Shown: positions 8,230 to 15,524 of the stretch, piece by piece | How the letters are laid out: each line of letters opens with the position of its first letter | Position numbering within the stretch: position 1 is the first letter of the stretch | NCBI GenBank assembly: GCA_900766135.1 | Contig: CAAFUF010000024.1 | Span: 1 to 64,000 of the forward strand | Source: Paenibacillaceae bacterium | GTDB lineage: Bacteria; Bacillota; Bacilli; Paenibacillales; Paenibacillaceae | Direction: 5' to 3' | DNA: 64,000 bases | Made by a program: the position numbers and the translations under genes | The notes under the pieces: generated by a model | Told to the model about the DNA's origin: nothing | Database searches by the model: none | What the model saw: the letters and a program-made list of their open reading frames with translations, nothing else

Positions 8230-9054
8230 ATGTTGATTACGGATTCTCCCCGCAAGGAAAAAGTGGTGCTTGAAGCGCGAGAATGGTTGTATTTGGCAGA
8301 ACGGCTGGGGTTAAACCGATGGCTGGATCCGCACCATCCCTTTCATGTGTTTTTGTGGGAGACGCCGGACCCGGAAGCCGGAAACGCAAGGGAAACGTTA
8401 AGCAACAAGGGGTATTTAGCGGAGACGAAGCTAGGAGAACGGTTAAGCCTGCCGCTGCACGTCATGGACGATCTGACGGCGGCATCCGCTGCCTGCAAAG
8501 CTTGCCAGCTGACTTATGCTTGCGGGAAACGGAGCTTCGAGGAATATTTGCATATCTCCGGCGATCAGGTGATTCGGTTGGAACGGTTACCCGGGGCCGC
8601 TGACGGTTTTTTCATCGAACGGACAATCGGAGGGAAACAACTCAGCGGATCGCTGGCCGGACGAATGAAATGGAACTCGCGGACGCCGGGCGAGCTTCCC
8701 GCGTTGATGATGTCCAAGAAACAATTTGACGCGGTGATGAGCCAGGCAGGGGAGCTGGATTCGAATCGCCTGGCCGCCCTGCTGGCCGGCATGACGGACG
8801 ATGAGGAAGGCAGCATTGCCTTGGCGAAATGCATGAAGGCCCCGCTCGCGCACGGAGAAATCCGGTTTTATGCCAACCGCGGCGACTACTGGGAGACGCA
8901 GCAGATGCAGTTCATGAATAACTCGCACATGAACTGGCTGATCCGCTTTAGCGCGAAGGACGATGAAGACTGGATGATCGCAACGCCCACGCCCCGTCAA
9001 CAATTTCAGGAGATTCTGCTAAAATGGTTCCAACAGCCGGCCGAAGCCGAGTGA
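8230..9054 (+). CDS. Hypothetical protein with a Cys cluster
   Basis: A 274-residue soluble protein of unknown function. It opens with a helical segment (VVLEAREWLYLAERLGL) and carries CKACQLTYAC (C-x2-C-x5-C) near residue 95. The C-terminal half is rich in Trp and Met (MQFMNNSHMNWLIRF). The closely spaced cysteines could bind metal, but no fourth ligand is obvious. The ATG at 8230 follows GAAGGAGGTGG. It is followed after 25 bp by a small coiled-coil membrane protein, probably in the same operon. Confidence 0.65.
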   Translation: MLITDSPRKEKVVLEAREWLYLAERLGLNRWLDPHHPFHVFLWETPDPEAGNARETLSNKGYLAETKLGERLSLPLHVMDDLTAASAACKACQLTYACGKRSFEEYLHISGDQVIRLERLPGAADGFFIERTIGGKQLSGSLAGRMKWNSRTPGELPALMMSKKQFDAVMSQAGELDSNRLAALLAGMTDDEEGSIALAKCMKAPLAHGEIRFYANRGDYWETQQMQFMNNSHMNWLIRFSAKDDEDWMIATPTPRQQFQEILLKWFQQPAEAE

Positions 9055-9079
9055 AGAGCGAACGGAGGAGTGGAACGGA

Positions 9080-9301
9080 ATGGAGCAAGATATCGAAGAA
9101 CTGCGGCAACAGGTACGGGAACTCCGCGAGGAAGTCGAACGCTTGAAACGGGAGCAAGGGACCTATTCCGACCCATTCCTCAGAAAGAACGCGGGAAGAG
9201 GCGGGAATTTGGGCCGGATCGCGTTAGCGATTTTTATCGGTTTTGCCGCAGTGTACCTTGTGTTGATCCTGATCGGCGTTATCCAGTTCGTATCCGGGTA
9301 A
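9080..9301 (+). CDS. Small coiled-coil membrane protein
   Basis: A 73-residue protein with two parts: a charged heptad-like helix at residues 2-26 (IEELRQQVRELREEVERL) and one hydrophobic membrane helix at about residues 46-70. The coiled coil would face one side of the membrane and could recruit a partner. The ATG at 9080 has GGAGTGG upstream. It is the last gene before the terminator at 9332-9369 and probably an operon partner of 8230-9054. No function is assigned. Confidence 0.65.
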   Translation: MEQDIEELRQQVRELREEVERLKREQGTYSDPFLRKNAGRGGNLGRIALAIFIGFAAVYLVLILIGVIQFVSG

Positions 9302-9331
9302 GCGTCGAACTTAACCTAAACATAAATTCAA

Positions 9332-9369
9332 GAAGTACGGCCGTCTCGCAAGGGGCGGCTGTTCTTTTT
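9332..9369 (+). terminator. Terminator after the coiled-coil gene
   Basis: An imperfect stem (GAAGTACGGCCG with CGGCTGTTC) encloses a short loop and is followed by TTTTT. It separates this operon from the GntR operon. Confidence 0.65.
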
Positions 9370-9380
9370 GTGCGAACGAA

Positions 9381-9428
9381 TTGATTTTATTGTTAATAAT
9401 GTATATAATGTATATATACACTGTTAAC
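9381..9428 (+). promoter_or_regulatory. Promoter with palindromic operator for the GntR/ABC operon
   Basis: -35 TTGATT (9381-9386) and -10 TATAAT (9404-9409) are 17 bp apart. The -10 lies in an AT-rich dyad: a perfect 12-bp palindrome TGTATATATACA at 9409-9420, preceded by TGTATATA at 9400-9407 and flanked by GTTAAT and GTTAAC. YtrA-type GntR regulators repress through such sites. Autorepression is inferred from position. Confidence 0.65.
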
Positions 9429-9454
9429 AAAATAACCAATCAAGAAGGTGAACC

Positions 9455-9838
9455 ATGGATATTTTGCTTTCCCATTCCTCGGGTGAACCGATTTACCTTC
9501 AGATCGTCCGGCAAATCCGCGACGCGATCCTGCAGGGAAGGCTGGCGCCAGGGACGGCGCTGCCATCCATTCGCCAACTGGCCAAGGATTTGCAGATCAG
9601 CGTGATCACGACGAAACGAGCTTACAACGAATTGGAACAGGAAGGGTTAATCGACTCGGTTGTCGGTAAAGGTTCGTTCGTTTCCGGAGGGAATCAGGAA
9701 TTTATCCGGGAGCAGCGGCTCAGGGCGCTGGAAAGCAAGCTTCGGGAGGTCTTGGAAGAATCCCGAAGCATCCCGATGTCAACCGATGAACTGATCGAGT
9801 GGATCAAGCTGCTGGATCACGAAGAAGGAGGCGCATGA
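9455..9838 (+). CDS. GntR family repressor, YtrA subfamily
   Basis: A 127-residue regulator with an N-terminal winged helix (residues about 10-75, including PIYLQIVRQIRDAIL and LPSIRQLAKDLQIS) and a short C-terminal helix instead of a ligand domain. This size marks the YtrA subgroup, which controls ABC exporters and responds to cell-envelope-active compounds in Bacillus. The ATG at 9455 has AAGGTG upstream. Its stop overlaps the ABC ATPase start by four bases (ATGA), so translation is coupled. It probably binds the palindrome at 9400-9420. Confidence 0.88.
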   Translation: MDILLSHSSGEPIYLQIVRQIRDAILQGRLAPGTALPSIRQLAKDLQISVITTKRAYNELEQEGLIDSVVGKGSFVSGGNQEFIREQRLRALESKLREVLEESRSIPMSTDELIEWIKLLDHEEGGA

Positions 9839-10710
9839 GAATGAATGCTTTGGAAGTGGAAGGTCTCGTTAAGCATTACGGGAACTTTGCTTTATCAGGA
9901 TTAAGTTTTGCTGTGCCGCAAGGATACATTACCGGGCTGATCGGACCTAACGGAGCCGGGAAAAGCACGGTGATCAAGGCGATCATGGGCATGGTGCTGC
10001 CGGAGGAAGGGCGGATCACCGTGTTGAGCCAACCTGTCACGGGGAATGAAGGCAACTACAAGCAGCATATCGGCTATATTTCCGATGAAAATATCTATTA
10101 TGAGTATCTGACGATGGAACAAATGAAGCGGATCGTCGCTCCTTTTTACGATCGTTGGGACGAAGCCTTATTCACGAAGTATATGGAGCTTTTTGAGCTG
10201 CCGAAACGCAAGAAAATCAAGGATTGCTCCAAAGGGATGAAAATGAAGTTTGCCATCGCCATGGCGCTGGCGCACCATCCGACGCTGCTGATTATGGACG
10301 AGCCGACGGCCGGATTGGATCCGGTGTTTCGCCGCGAGCTCCTCGATTTGCTGGCCGACTATATTTTGGACGAAAATAACACGATCCTGTTCTCCACCCA
10401 TTTAACCACGGATCTGGACCGGGTTGCGGACTACGTGACGTTTCTGAACCGCGGGAAGCTGGTCTTCTCGGACGGGAAGGACGAGGTGCTGGAACGTTAC
10501 GTCCTCGTTAAGGGGAGCGGCGAACTCCTGGATGCGGATGTGCGCAGGGAACTGATCGGCGTCAGGGAAACGGCGGTCGGATTCGAAGCGCTGGCGAAGG
10601 ACCGGGAGCAGGCTTGCGCCTTGTTTGGCGGCAACGCGCTGCTTGAACGCCCTACCTTGGAGGAGATCATGTATTATACGGCAAAAGGAGGAAAGGTCAC
10701 TCATGCCTAG
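9835..10710 (+). CDS. ABC transporter ATP-binding protein
   Basis: A 291-residue ATPase with Walker A GPNGAGKST, a degenerate signature region CSKGMKMK, Walker B LLIMDEPTAGLDP and a switch His in FSTHL. The weak signature and C-terminal extension are usual for the YtrB/BcrA-like group that drives small ABC-2 permeases. The ATG at 9835 with GAAGGAGG upstream overlaps the gntR stop. The next gene overlaps by eight bases and encodes the permease. It may export peptides or lipids. Confidence 0.88.
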   Translation: MRMNALEVEGLVKHYGNFALSGLSFAVPQGYITGLIGPNGAGKSTVIKAIMGMVLPEEGRITVLSQPVTGNEGNYKQHIGYISDENIYYEYLTMEQMKRIVAPFYDRWDEALFTKYMELFELPKRKKIKDCSKGMKMKFAIAMALAHHPTLLIMDEPTAGLDPVFRRELLDLLADYILDENNTILFSTHLTTDLDRVADYVTFLNRGKLVFSDGKDEVLERYVLVKGSGELLDADVRRELIGVRETAVGFEALAKDREQACALFGGNALLERPTLEEIMYYTAKGGKVTHA

Positions 10711-11338
10711 TCTGATCCATTTGGTTCGCAAGGATCTGCTGCTGATGCAGCGGTATATATGGCTGTTGGTTATTTATTCGGTCGTGTTCTCCGGATTCGT
10801 GCAAACGGACAGTTCCCCTTTATACGGCATGCTGCCGGGCATGGTGCTGATTCTGGCTCTGAATGCGGACATGCGGCTGTCCAGCCAGCAATTTCTGGTC
10901 AACTTGCCGGTACGACGCAGCTTCCTCGTTCTGTCCAAATACGCCTCCGCCTTCATGATGATGCTGCTTGCCTTTCTATTCTGCATGCTTGTGAACGCTG
11001 GAGCCAATTTGTTTCATGGCCAGCCGGCCGCGATAAATCCCGGGCAAATGCTCGGCATCTTCTATGCGCAGGTTTTGTTTATGGCAATTTATATTCCGAT
11101 CTACTTCTGGCTTGGCTTGAAAGGTGCGCAGTTTCTGAACGTGGCGATGATTATCGTCATCATGATCGGCAGCCAACTGGCCTCCGGTCTGCTGAGCGGT
11201 GAAGATACTCTGCTGCTGTCGTCGGCCGTCAAAGCGCATCCAGCAGCGGCCGGCTTTCTCGGCGCCGGCGTCGTCGGCCTGGCCGTCGTCATTTCGTTCG
11301 CGGTATCGCGAACGATCTTTGCCCGCCGGGATTTATAA
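10703..11338 (+). CDS. ABC-2 type permease
   Basis: A 211-residue membrane protein with about six hydrophobic helices. The N-terminal LIHLVRKDLLLMQRY is typical of ABC-2 family permeases. It starts eight bases inside the upstream ATPase gene with AGGAGG before the ATG, so the two are coupled. It forms the membrane part of the transporter controlled by the GntR protein. No hairpin terminator is evident directly after it. Confidence 0.82.
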   Translation: MPSLIHLVRKDLLLMQRYIWLLVIYSVVFSGFVQTDSSPLYGMLPGMVLILALNADMRLSSQQFLVNLPVRRSFLVLSKYASAFMMMLLAFLFCMLVNAGANLFHGQPAAINPGQMLGIFYAQVLFMAIYIPIYFWLGLKGAQFLNVAMIIVIMIGSQLASGLLSGEDTLLLSSAVKAHPAAAGFLGAGVVGLAVVISFAVSRTIFARRDL

Positions 11339-11360
11339 ACCGTTTTTTTGACTAAAAAGC

Positions 11361-11431
11361 ACTCCGAGATGGGTAATCTGGATAGAGGCAGGAAGTCTTA
11401 TCGCCTTAGAACCCATTCTCATCTCAGGAGT
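11361..11431 (+). promoter_or_regulatory. Leader hairpin covering the SDR ribosome site
   Basis: ACTCCGAGATG (11361-11371) can pair with CATCTCAGGAGT (11420-11431) with one bulged A. The 3' arm contains AGGAGT, the ribosome site of the SDR gene at 11440. If the pairing forms, translation initiation would be masked. The loop of about 48 bases shows no known aptamer. Confidence 0.45.
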
Positions 11432-11439
11432 GTGAAGCC

Positions 11440-12249
11440 ATGACAAGCAATCAGACGACGAACCGCGAACGGTACCGGGGAAAAACAGCGATCATTACCG
11501 GAGCCGGCTCCGGCATCGGCAAGGCGGCGGCAGTGAAGCTGGCCAGCGAAGGCGCGCAGGTGGCGCTGTTCGATCTGCTGGACGAGCGCACGGAGCAGGC
11601 GGAGAGGGAAATCAACGCCATACGCGAGGGCGCGGCCCGCGCGTATGACGTTGACGTGGCGGACCCGAAGCGGGTCGAGCAGGCGGTTCGCGAAGCCGCC
11701 GAGCATTTCGGCGGCATCGACGTCGTGTTCGCCAATGCGGGCATTAACGGCAAGCTGGCGCCGGTCGAGGATTTAAGCTTCGAGGACTGGGAGAAGACGT
11801 TAAGCATCAATCTGACGGGCACGTTCCTGACCGTAAAATATACGGTCCCTTATTTAAAACAACGAGGCAGCGGGAGCATTATCATCACCAGCTCCATCAA
11901 CGGTAACGATACATTTTCCGGCTTCGGGATGTCGGCTTACAGCACGACGAAAGCAGGCCAGGTGGCGTTTGCCAAAATGCTGGCCCTGGAGCTGGCCCAG
12001 TTCAAAATTCGCGTGAATGCTATCAGTCCCGGCGCAATCTCCACCAACATCGACGCTTCGACGGAAAAATCTAAAGAACTGCAGGAAATCGTCATTCCGG
12101 TCAAATACCCGGAAGGATCGCAGCCCTTGGCAGATGGTCCGGGCAAACCCGAGAACGTCGCGGACCTCGTCGCCTTTCTAGGTTCGGACGAAGCGATTCA
12201 CATTACCGGAGCCCGGATCGTCATTGATGGGGCGGAGTCGCTGCTCTGA
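11440..12249 (+). CDS. Short-chain dehydrogenase/reductase
   Basis: A 269-residue classical SDR with cofactor motif TGAGSGIG near residue 20, NAG (FANAGING), a catalytic Ser in ITSSING and the YSTTK active-site Tyr/Lys. ISPGAIST follows, as usual. The acidic residue after beta-2 (LFDLLDER) suggests NAD(H). The substrate is unknown; glucose/ribitol dehydrogenase-like proteins are nearest. The ATG at 11440 follows AGGAGTG, which can be sequestered by an upstream hairpin. A weak terminator follows. Confidence 0.85.
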   Translation: MTSNQTTNRERYRGKTAIITGAGSGIGKAAAVKLASEGAQVALFDLLDERTEQAEREINAIREGAARAYDVDVADPKRVEQAVREAAEHFGGIDVVFANAGINGKLAPVEDLSFEDWEKTLSINLTGTFLTVKYTVPYLKQRGSGSIIITSSINGNDTFSGFGMSAYSTTKAGQVAFAKMLALELAQFKIRVNAISPGAISTNIDASTEKSKELQEIVIPVKYPEGSQPLADGPGKPENVADLVAFLGSDEAIHITGARIVIDGAESLL

Positions 12250-12261
12250 CCAAGCAACATG

Positions 12262-12292
12262 AACGCTTTCGCAATTGCGGAGGCGTTTTCCT
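12262..12292 (+). terminator. Probable terminator after the SDR gene
   Basis: AACGCTTTCGC pairs imperfectly with GCGGAGGCGTT across an AATT loop and is followed by the pyrimidine-rich tract TTCCTCTTT. Confidence 0.5.
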
Positions 12293-12384
12293 CTTTATGG
12301 ATAGGGATGAACAACCGGAGGGGATGACGGAACTTACGCCTGTGATATGATAGAAGCAGAAAAGCGCTTGAGGAGGGAATCCGA

Positions 12385-12750
12385 ATGTTGTCGTGGCTAG
12401 CGGAACAAAAAATCGCGGAAGCAATGGCCCGCGGGGAATTCGACCATTTGCCAGGGAAAGGCAAACCGCTGAATGTGGAGGATTTGTCCGGAGTTCCCGA
12501 GGATCTGAGGATGGCTTATAAGCTGATGAAAAACGCCGGATACGTACCGGAAGAAATCCAGCTGCAGCAGGAGATGGTCCGGCTTAGCGACTTGCTTGCC
12601 GCTTGCGAGGATGGCCCGGAGAAGCAGGCTTTGAAGAAGCAACTGTCGGAGCACCAGCTGCGGCTGAACCTGTTGGCCGACGAGCGCGGCCTGCTGACGA
12701 ATCCGGCGTTCCGGCAGTATGAAGAGGCGATCCGCCGGAAGCTGGAGTAG
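12385..12750 (+). CDS. DUF1992 / DnaJ-C28-like domain protein
   Basis: A 121-residue protein matching the DUF1992 family: an N-terminal helix IAEAMARGEFDHLPGKGKP, then PEDLRMAYKLMKNAGYVPEE and a C-terminal helical region. The same domain occurs in eukaryotic DNAJC28. The function is not established. The ATG at 12385 follows GAGGAGGG. It is convergent with gluQRS, 22 bp away. Confidence 0.85.
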   Translation: MLSWLAEQKIAEAMARGEFDHLPGKGKPLNVEDLSGVPEDLRMAYKLMKNAGYVPEEIQLQQEMVRLSDLLAACEDGPEKQALKKQLSEHQLRLNLLADERGLLTNPAFRQYEEAIRRKLE

Positions 12751-12772
12751 GTCCGCCGAACGGGTTGACGGC

Positions 12773-13747
12773 TTACGACGGCGAAACGCCGGGGAGAAGC
12801 CGCCGCACCATCGCTTCGGTCAGCATAAACGGCTCATGCGATATCCGGTCGAGCCGGAAACCTGGGATTAACTCTTTAGCCGTTACGGCTACAGGATCGT
12901 CTAACAAGCCGCTGATGTAGGCGAGCCAGCCGATGACCGTTTCCGGCTTCGTGCCGGCGGCGCGCAGCGAGGAGATGCCCAGATCGCCGTGACGTTTCGC
13001 CAGTCGCCGGCCATCCTCACCCAGGATCAGCGGAGCGTGGGCGAATGCCGGCGGCGTCAGCCCTAGCGCCGCGTAGAGATGCAGCTGGCGTGGCGTGGAG
13101 TCGAGCAGATCGTCACCGCGCAGCACATCGGTGATGCCCATCAGGGCATCGTCAACGGTCACCGCCAGCTGATAGGAAAACATGCGGTCGGCCCGGCGCA
13201 CCACAAAATCGCCGCCGCTTCCCGGCGGGAAAACCTGCGGCCCGGCGATGCCGTCGACGAAGCTGACGGCCTCCGGGCCGATCGCAAACCGGAGCGACGG
13301 CTCTTTGTGCCGCGCTCGTCGCTCCCGCTCTTCCGGGCTTAAGCTGCGGCAGGTGCCGGGATAAGGCACGCCTTCCGAGGACAAGCCGTGCGGCGCACCG
13401 GCCACGGCCAGCAGCTCCGCCCGGCTGCAGAAGCACGGGTACAGCCGTCCGTCCGCAGCGAGCTTCGCCAAGGCTTCTTCATACAAGCCGGTGCGCTGGC
13501 TCTGCAGATAAGGTCCGGAAGCTTCGGAAGCCCCCGGCCCCTCATCCCAGTCGAGGCCCAGCCAGCGAAGATCGGCGAGGATTCGTTCCGTTATTTCCGG
13601 CCTGGAGCGCTGGATGTCGATATCTTCGATGCGCAGCACGAAGACCCCTCCGGCCGCCCGCATTTGCAGCCAGGACAGCAGCGCGATTTTGGCGTTGCCC
13701 AAATGCATGTCGCCGGAAGGGGTGGGCGCAAAACGTCCGCGTTTCAT
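12773..13747 (-). CDS. gluQRS: Glutamyl-queuosine tRNA(Asp) synthetase
   Basis: A 324-residue truncated glutamyl-tRNA synthetase paralogue without the anticodon-binding domain. The HIGH-like motif is PSGDMHLGN, the KMSKS counterpart is LAKRHGD, and a zinc site is formed by CFC together with a downstream Tyr/Cys pair (YPGTC). GluQRS attaches glutamate to queuosine at position 34 of tRNA(Asp) without binding tRNA(Glu). The usual partner dksA is not present here. The ATG is at 13747. Confidence 0.9.
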   Translation of the reverse strand: MKRGRFAPTPSGDMHLGNAKIALLSWLQMRAAGGVFVLRIEDIDIQRSRPEITERILADLRWLGLDWDEGPGASEASGPYLQSQRTGLYEEALAKLAADGRLYPCFCSRAELLAVAGAPHGLSSEGVPYPGTCRSLSPEERERRARHKEPSLRFAIGPEAVSFVDGIAGPQVFPPGSGGDFVVRRADRMFSYQLAVTVDDALMGITDVLRGDDLLDSTPRQLHLYAALGLTPPAFAHAPLILGEDGRRLAKRHGDLGISSLRAAGTKPETVIGWLAYISGLLDDPVAVTAKELIPGFRLDRISHEPFMLTEAMVRRLLPGVSPS

Positions 13748-13997
13748 GTTGCTTCACTTCCTTGGTTCATCGGTTTCTGCAACTGTGCAGGCTTTGTTTG
13801 AAAGATGCTAGTTTGGGTCAAACCGAACTAGATTTTCGCATATATTTTATTGCTGGGGTTCAATACATCCGAATTGTACTCGGTTTCTCATATAGATTCT
13901 ACCCTTACAAGCTTGGGTTGCGCAATTAGCTATGAAATTTCAAATAGATTCTGATGAAATTGCCGAATACGGAGATTTCTGATGACGGGAGGCCCTT

Positions 13998-15347
13998 TTA
14001 CAAGCGTGCTTCGGGCTCTTCGTTTTCGTCGCTGCTCTCCGGTCTGAAGGGGCTGCCGATTCTGGGCGCATCCAGCCGTTCGATCTCGATTTTGCGGATC
14101 CGGCTGTCTTCGCGCTCGAGTACCGTAAACTGCAAGTCTCCATACAAGAACCGCGTTCCTGCTTCGATATCCAGGTTTTGCCCATAAATCCAGCCGCCGA
14201 TCGTATCCGCGTCTTCTTCCTCCAACTCGGCCCCCAGCAAATCGTTCATCAATGAAACCGAAACCTTGCCGTCGACGATGAGATGATTTGCCGCGACTTC
14301 GGTAATTTCCTGCTCTTCCTCCGCATCGAATTCGTCCCGGATGTCGCCGACGATTTCCTCCAGAATGTCCTCGATCGTGACCATGCCGCTCGTTCCGCCG
14401 TATTCGTCGATCAACACGGCGATATGTGAGCGCTCCTTCTGCATCTTGGTCAGCAGAGCCGGAAGAGGGATGTTCTCCGAGACGGTCATCACGGGCCGGA
14501 CCAACGAAGCCAAGGGGGCGTCCGCCTGATTCTCCGGGGCGAGAAACAACGCTTTCGTATTCATGACGCCGATAATATCGTCTTTATTTTGGCGAATGAC
14601 GGGGAATCTCGTGTATTGCTCCTCGCGAATGATCCGCAAGTTCTCCTCGCGCGACTTGGTCGCATCCAAGCAAACCATATCGGTCCTCGGAACCATGATA
14701 TCTTTGGCGAGCAGCTCGTCAAAGGCGAAGATCCGGTTCATGTAGCTATACTCGCTTTTGTTGATCTGTCCGCTTTCCAGGCTTTCGCTTAGCAGAATCC
14801 GCAGTTCCTCCTCGCTATGCGCGTCGTTCCAGTCCGCCGCAGGTTTAAGGCCCAGCAGCGAGACGATTCGGCGGGACGAACGGTTAAGCAGCCAGAGGAA
14901 AGGGGACAGCAGGGTGCTTAACCCAAGCAACGGCCGAGAAACGGCCAAAACGACGGCTTCGCCGCGCTGAGCCGCCAGCACCTGCGGGACTAATCCGCCA
15001 AGCACGACATGCAGATAGGTGATCGACACGAAGGCGAGCAGAAAGGACAAGAAGGTTTCTATCGGCGAGGATAAGGGCAGGCGTACGAACAGGGGCGCTA
15101 GCAGGCTGCGTACGGCCGGCTGGCCCAGCCAACCCAGCGTCAACGAATTGGCCGTGATGGCGAGCTGGCAGGTCGACAACGCCTGGTCGAGCCGTTCCGA
15201 TAAGGCACGGAGGGCGGCCGCGCCGCGCCGGCCTTCGCGCTCCCAAGCGACGATGGTCCGCGGGCGCAGGGCGCGCAGCGAGGCTTCAATGATCACGAAC
15301 AGGGCGGTTAAGGCGATAAGCAGTAAAATGACCAGCAGCTTGAACAT
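13998..15347 (-). CDS. CNNM/HlyC-CorC family membrane protein
   Basis: A 449-residue protein with an N-terminal DUF21 domain of about four membrane helices (residues 1-190) and a CBS-domain pair (about 205-340; segment IMVPRTDMVCLDA). A C-terminal CorC/HlyC domain (about 355-435; GGWIYGQNLDIE) follows. Relatives such as YugS and MpfA affect Mg2+ export or tolerance; the name haemolysin is historical. The ATG at 15347 follows GGAGGAACC. The frame stays open far upstream, but that part is antisense to hrpB and not conserved. It is divergent from hrpB. Confidence 0.85.
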   Translation of the reverse strand: MFKLLVILLLIALTALFVIIEASLRALRPRTIVAWEREGRRGAAALRALSERLDQALSTCQLAITANSLTLGWLGQPAVRSLLAPLFVRLPLSSPIETFLSFLLAFVSITYLHVVLGGLVPQVLAAQRGEAVVLAVSRPLLGLSTLLSPFLWLLNRSSRRIVSLLGLKPAADWNDAHSEEELRILLSESLESGQINKSEYSYMNRIFAFDELLAKDIMVPRTDMVCLDATKSREENLRIIREEQYTRFPVIRQNKDDIIGVMNTKALFLAPENQADAPLASLVRPVMTVSENIPLPALLTKMQKERSHIAVLIDEYGGTSGMVTIEDILEEIVGDIRDEFDAEEEQEITEVAANHLIVDGKVSVSLMNDLLGAELEEEDADTIGGWIYGQNLDIEAGTRFLYGDLQFTVLEREDSRIRKIEIERLDAPRIGSPFRPESSDENEEPEARL

Positions 15348-15524
15348 GTTTGGTTCCTCCGATCCCTTAAGTCTGATGACCGCTTTGCAACTTTTGTTGC
15401 CGACGATGAACGGGGCACGTACCACCGCCCGGCAGGGCAAGTTTATCCGCTCCTTTGGATGGCCCCGAGGGACTTGCTCCCTATGGTAAAATGTTTTCAT
15501 AGTGTAACCCGTAAGGAGAGAATC

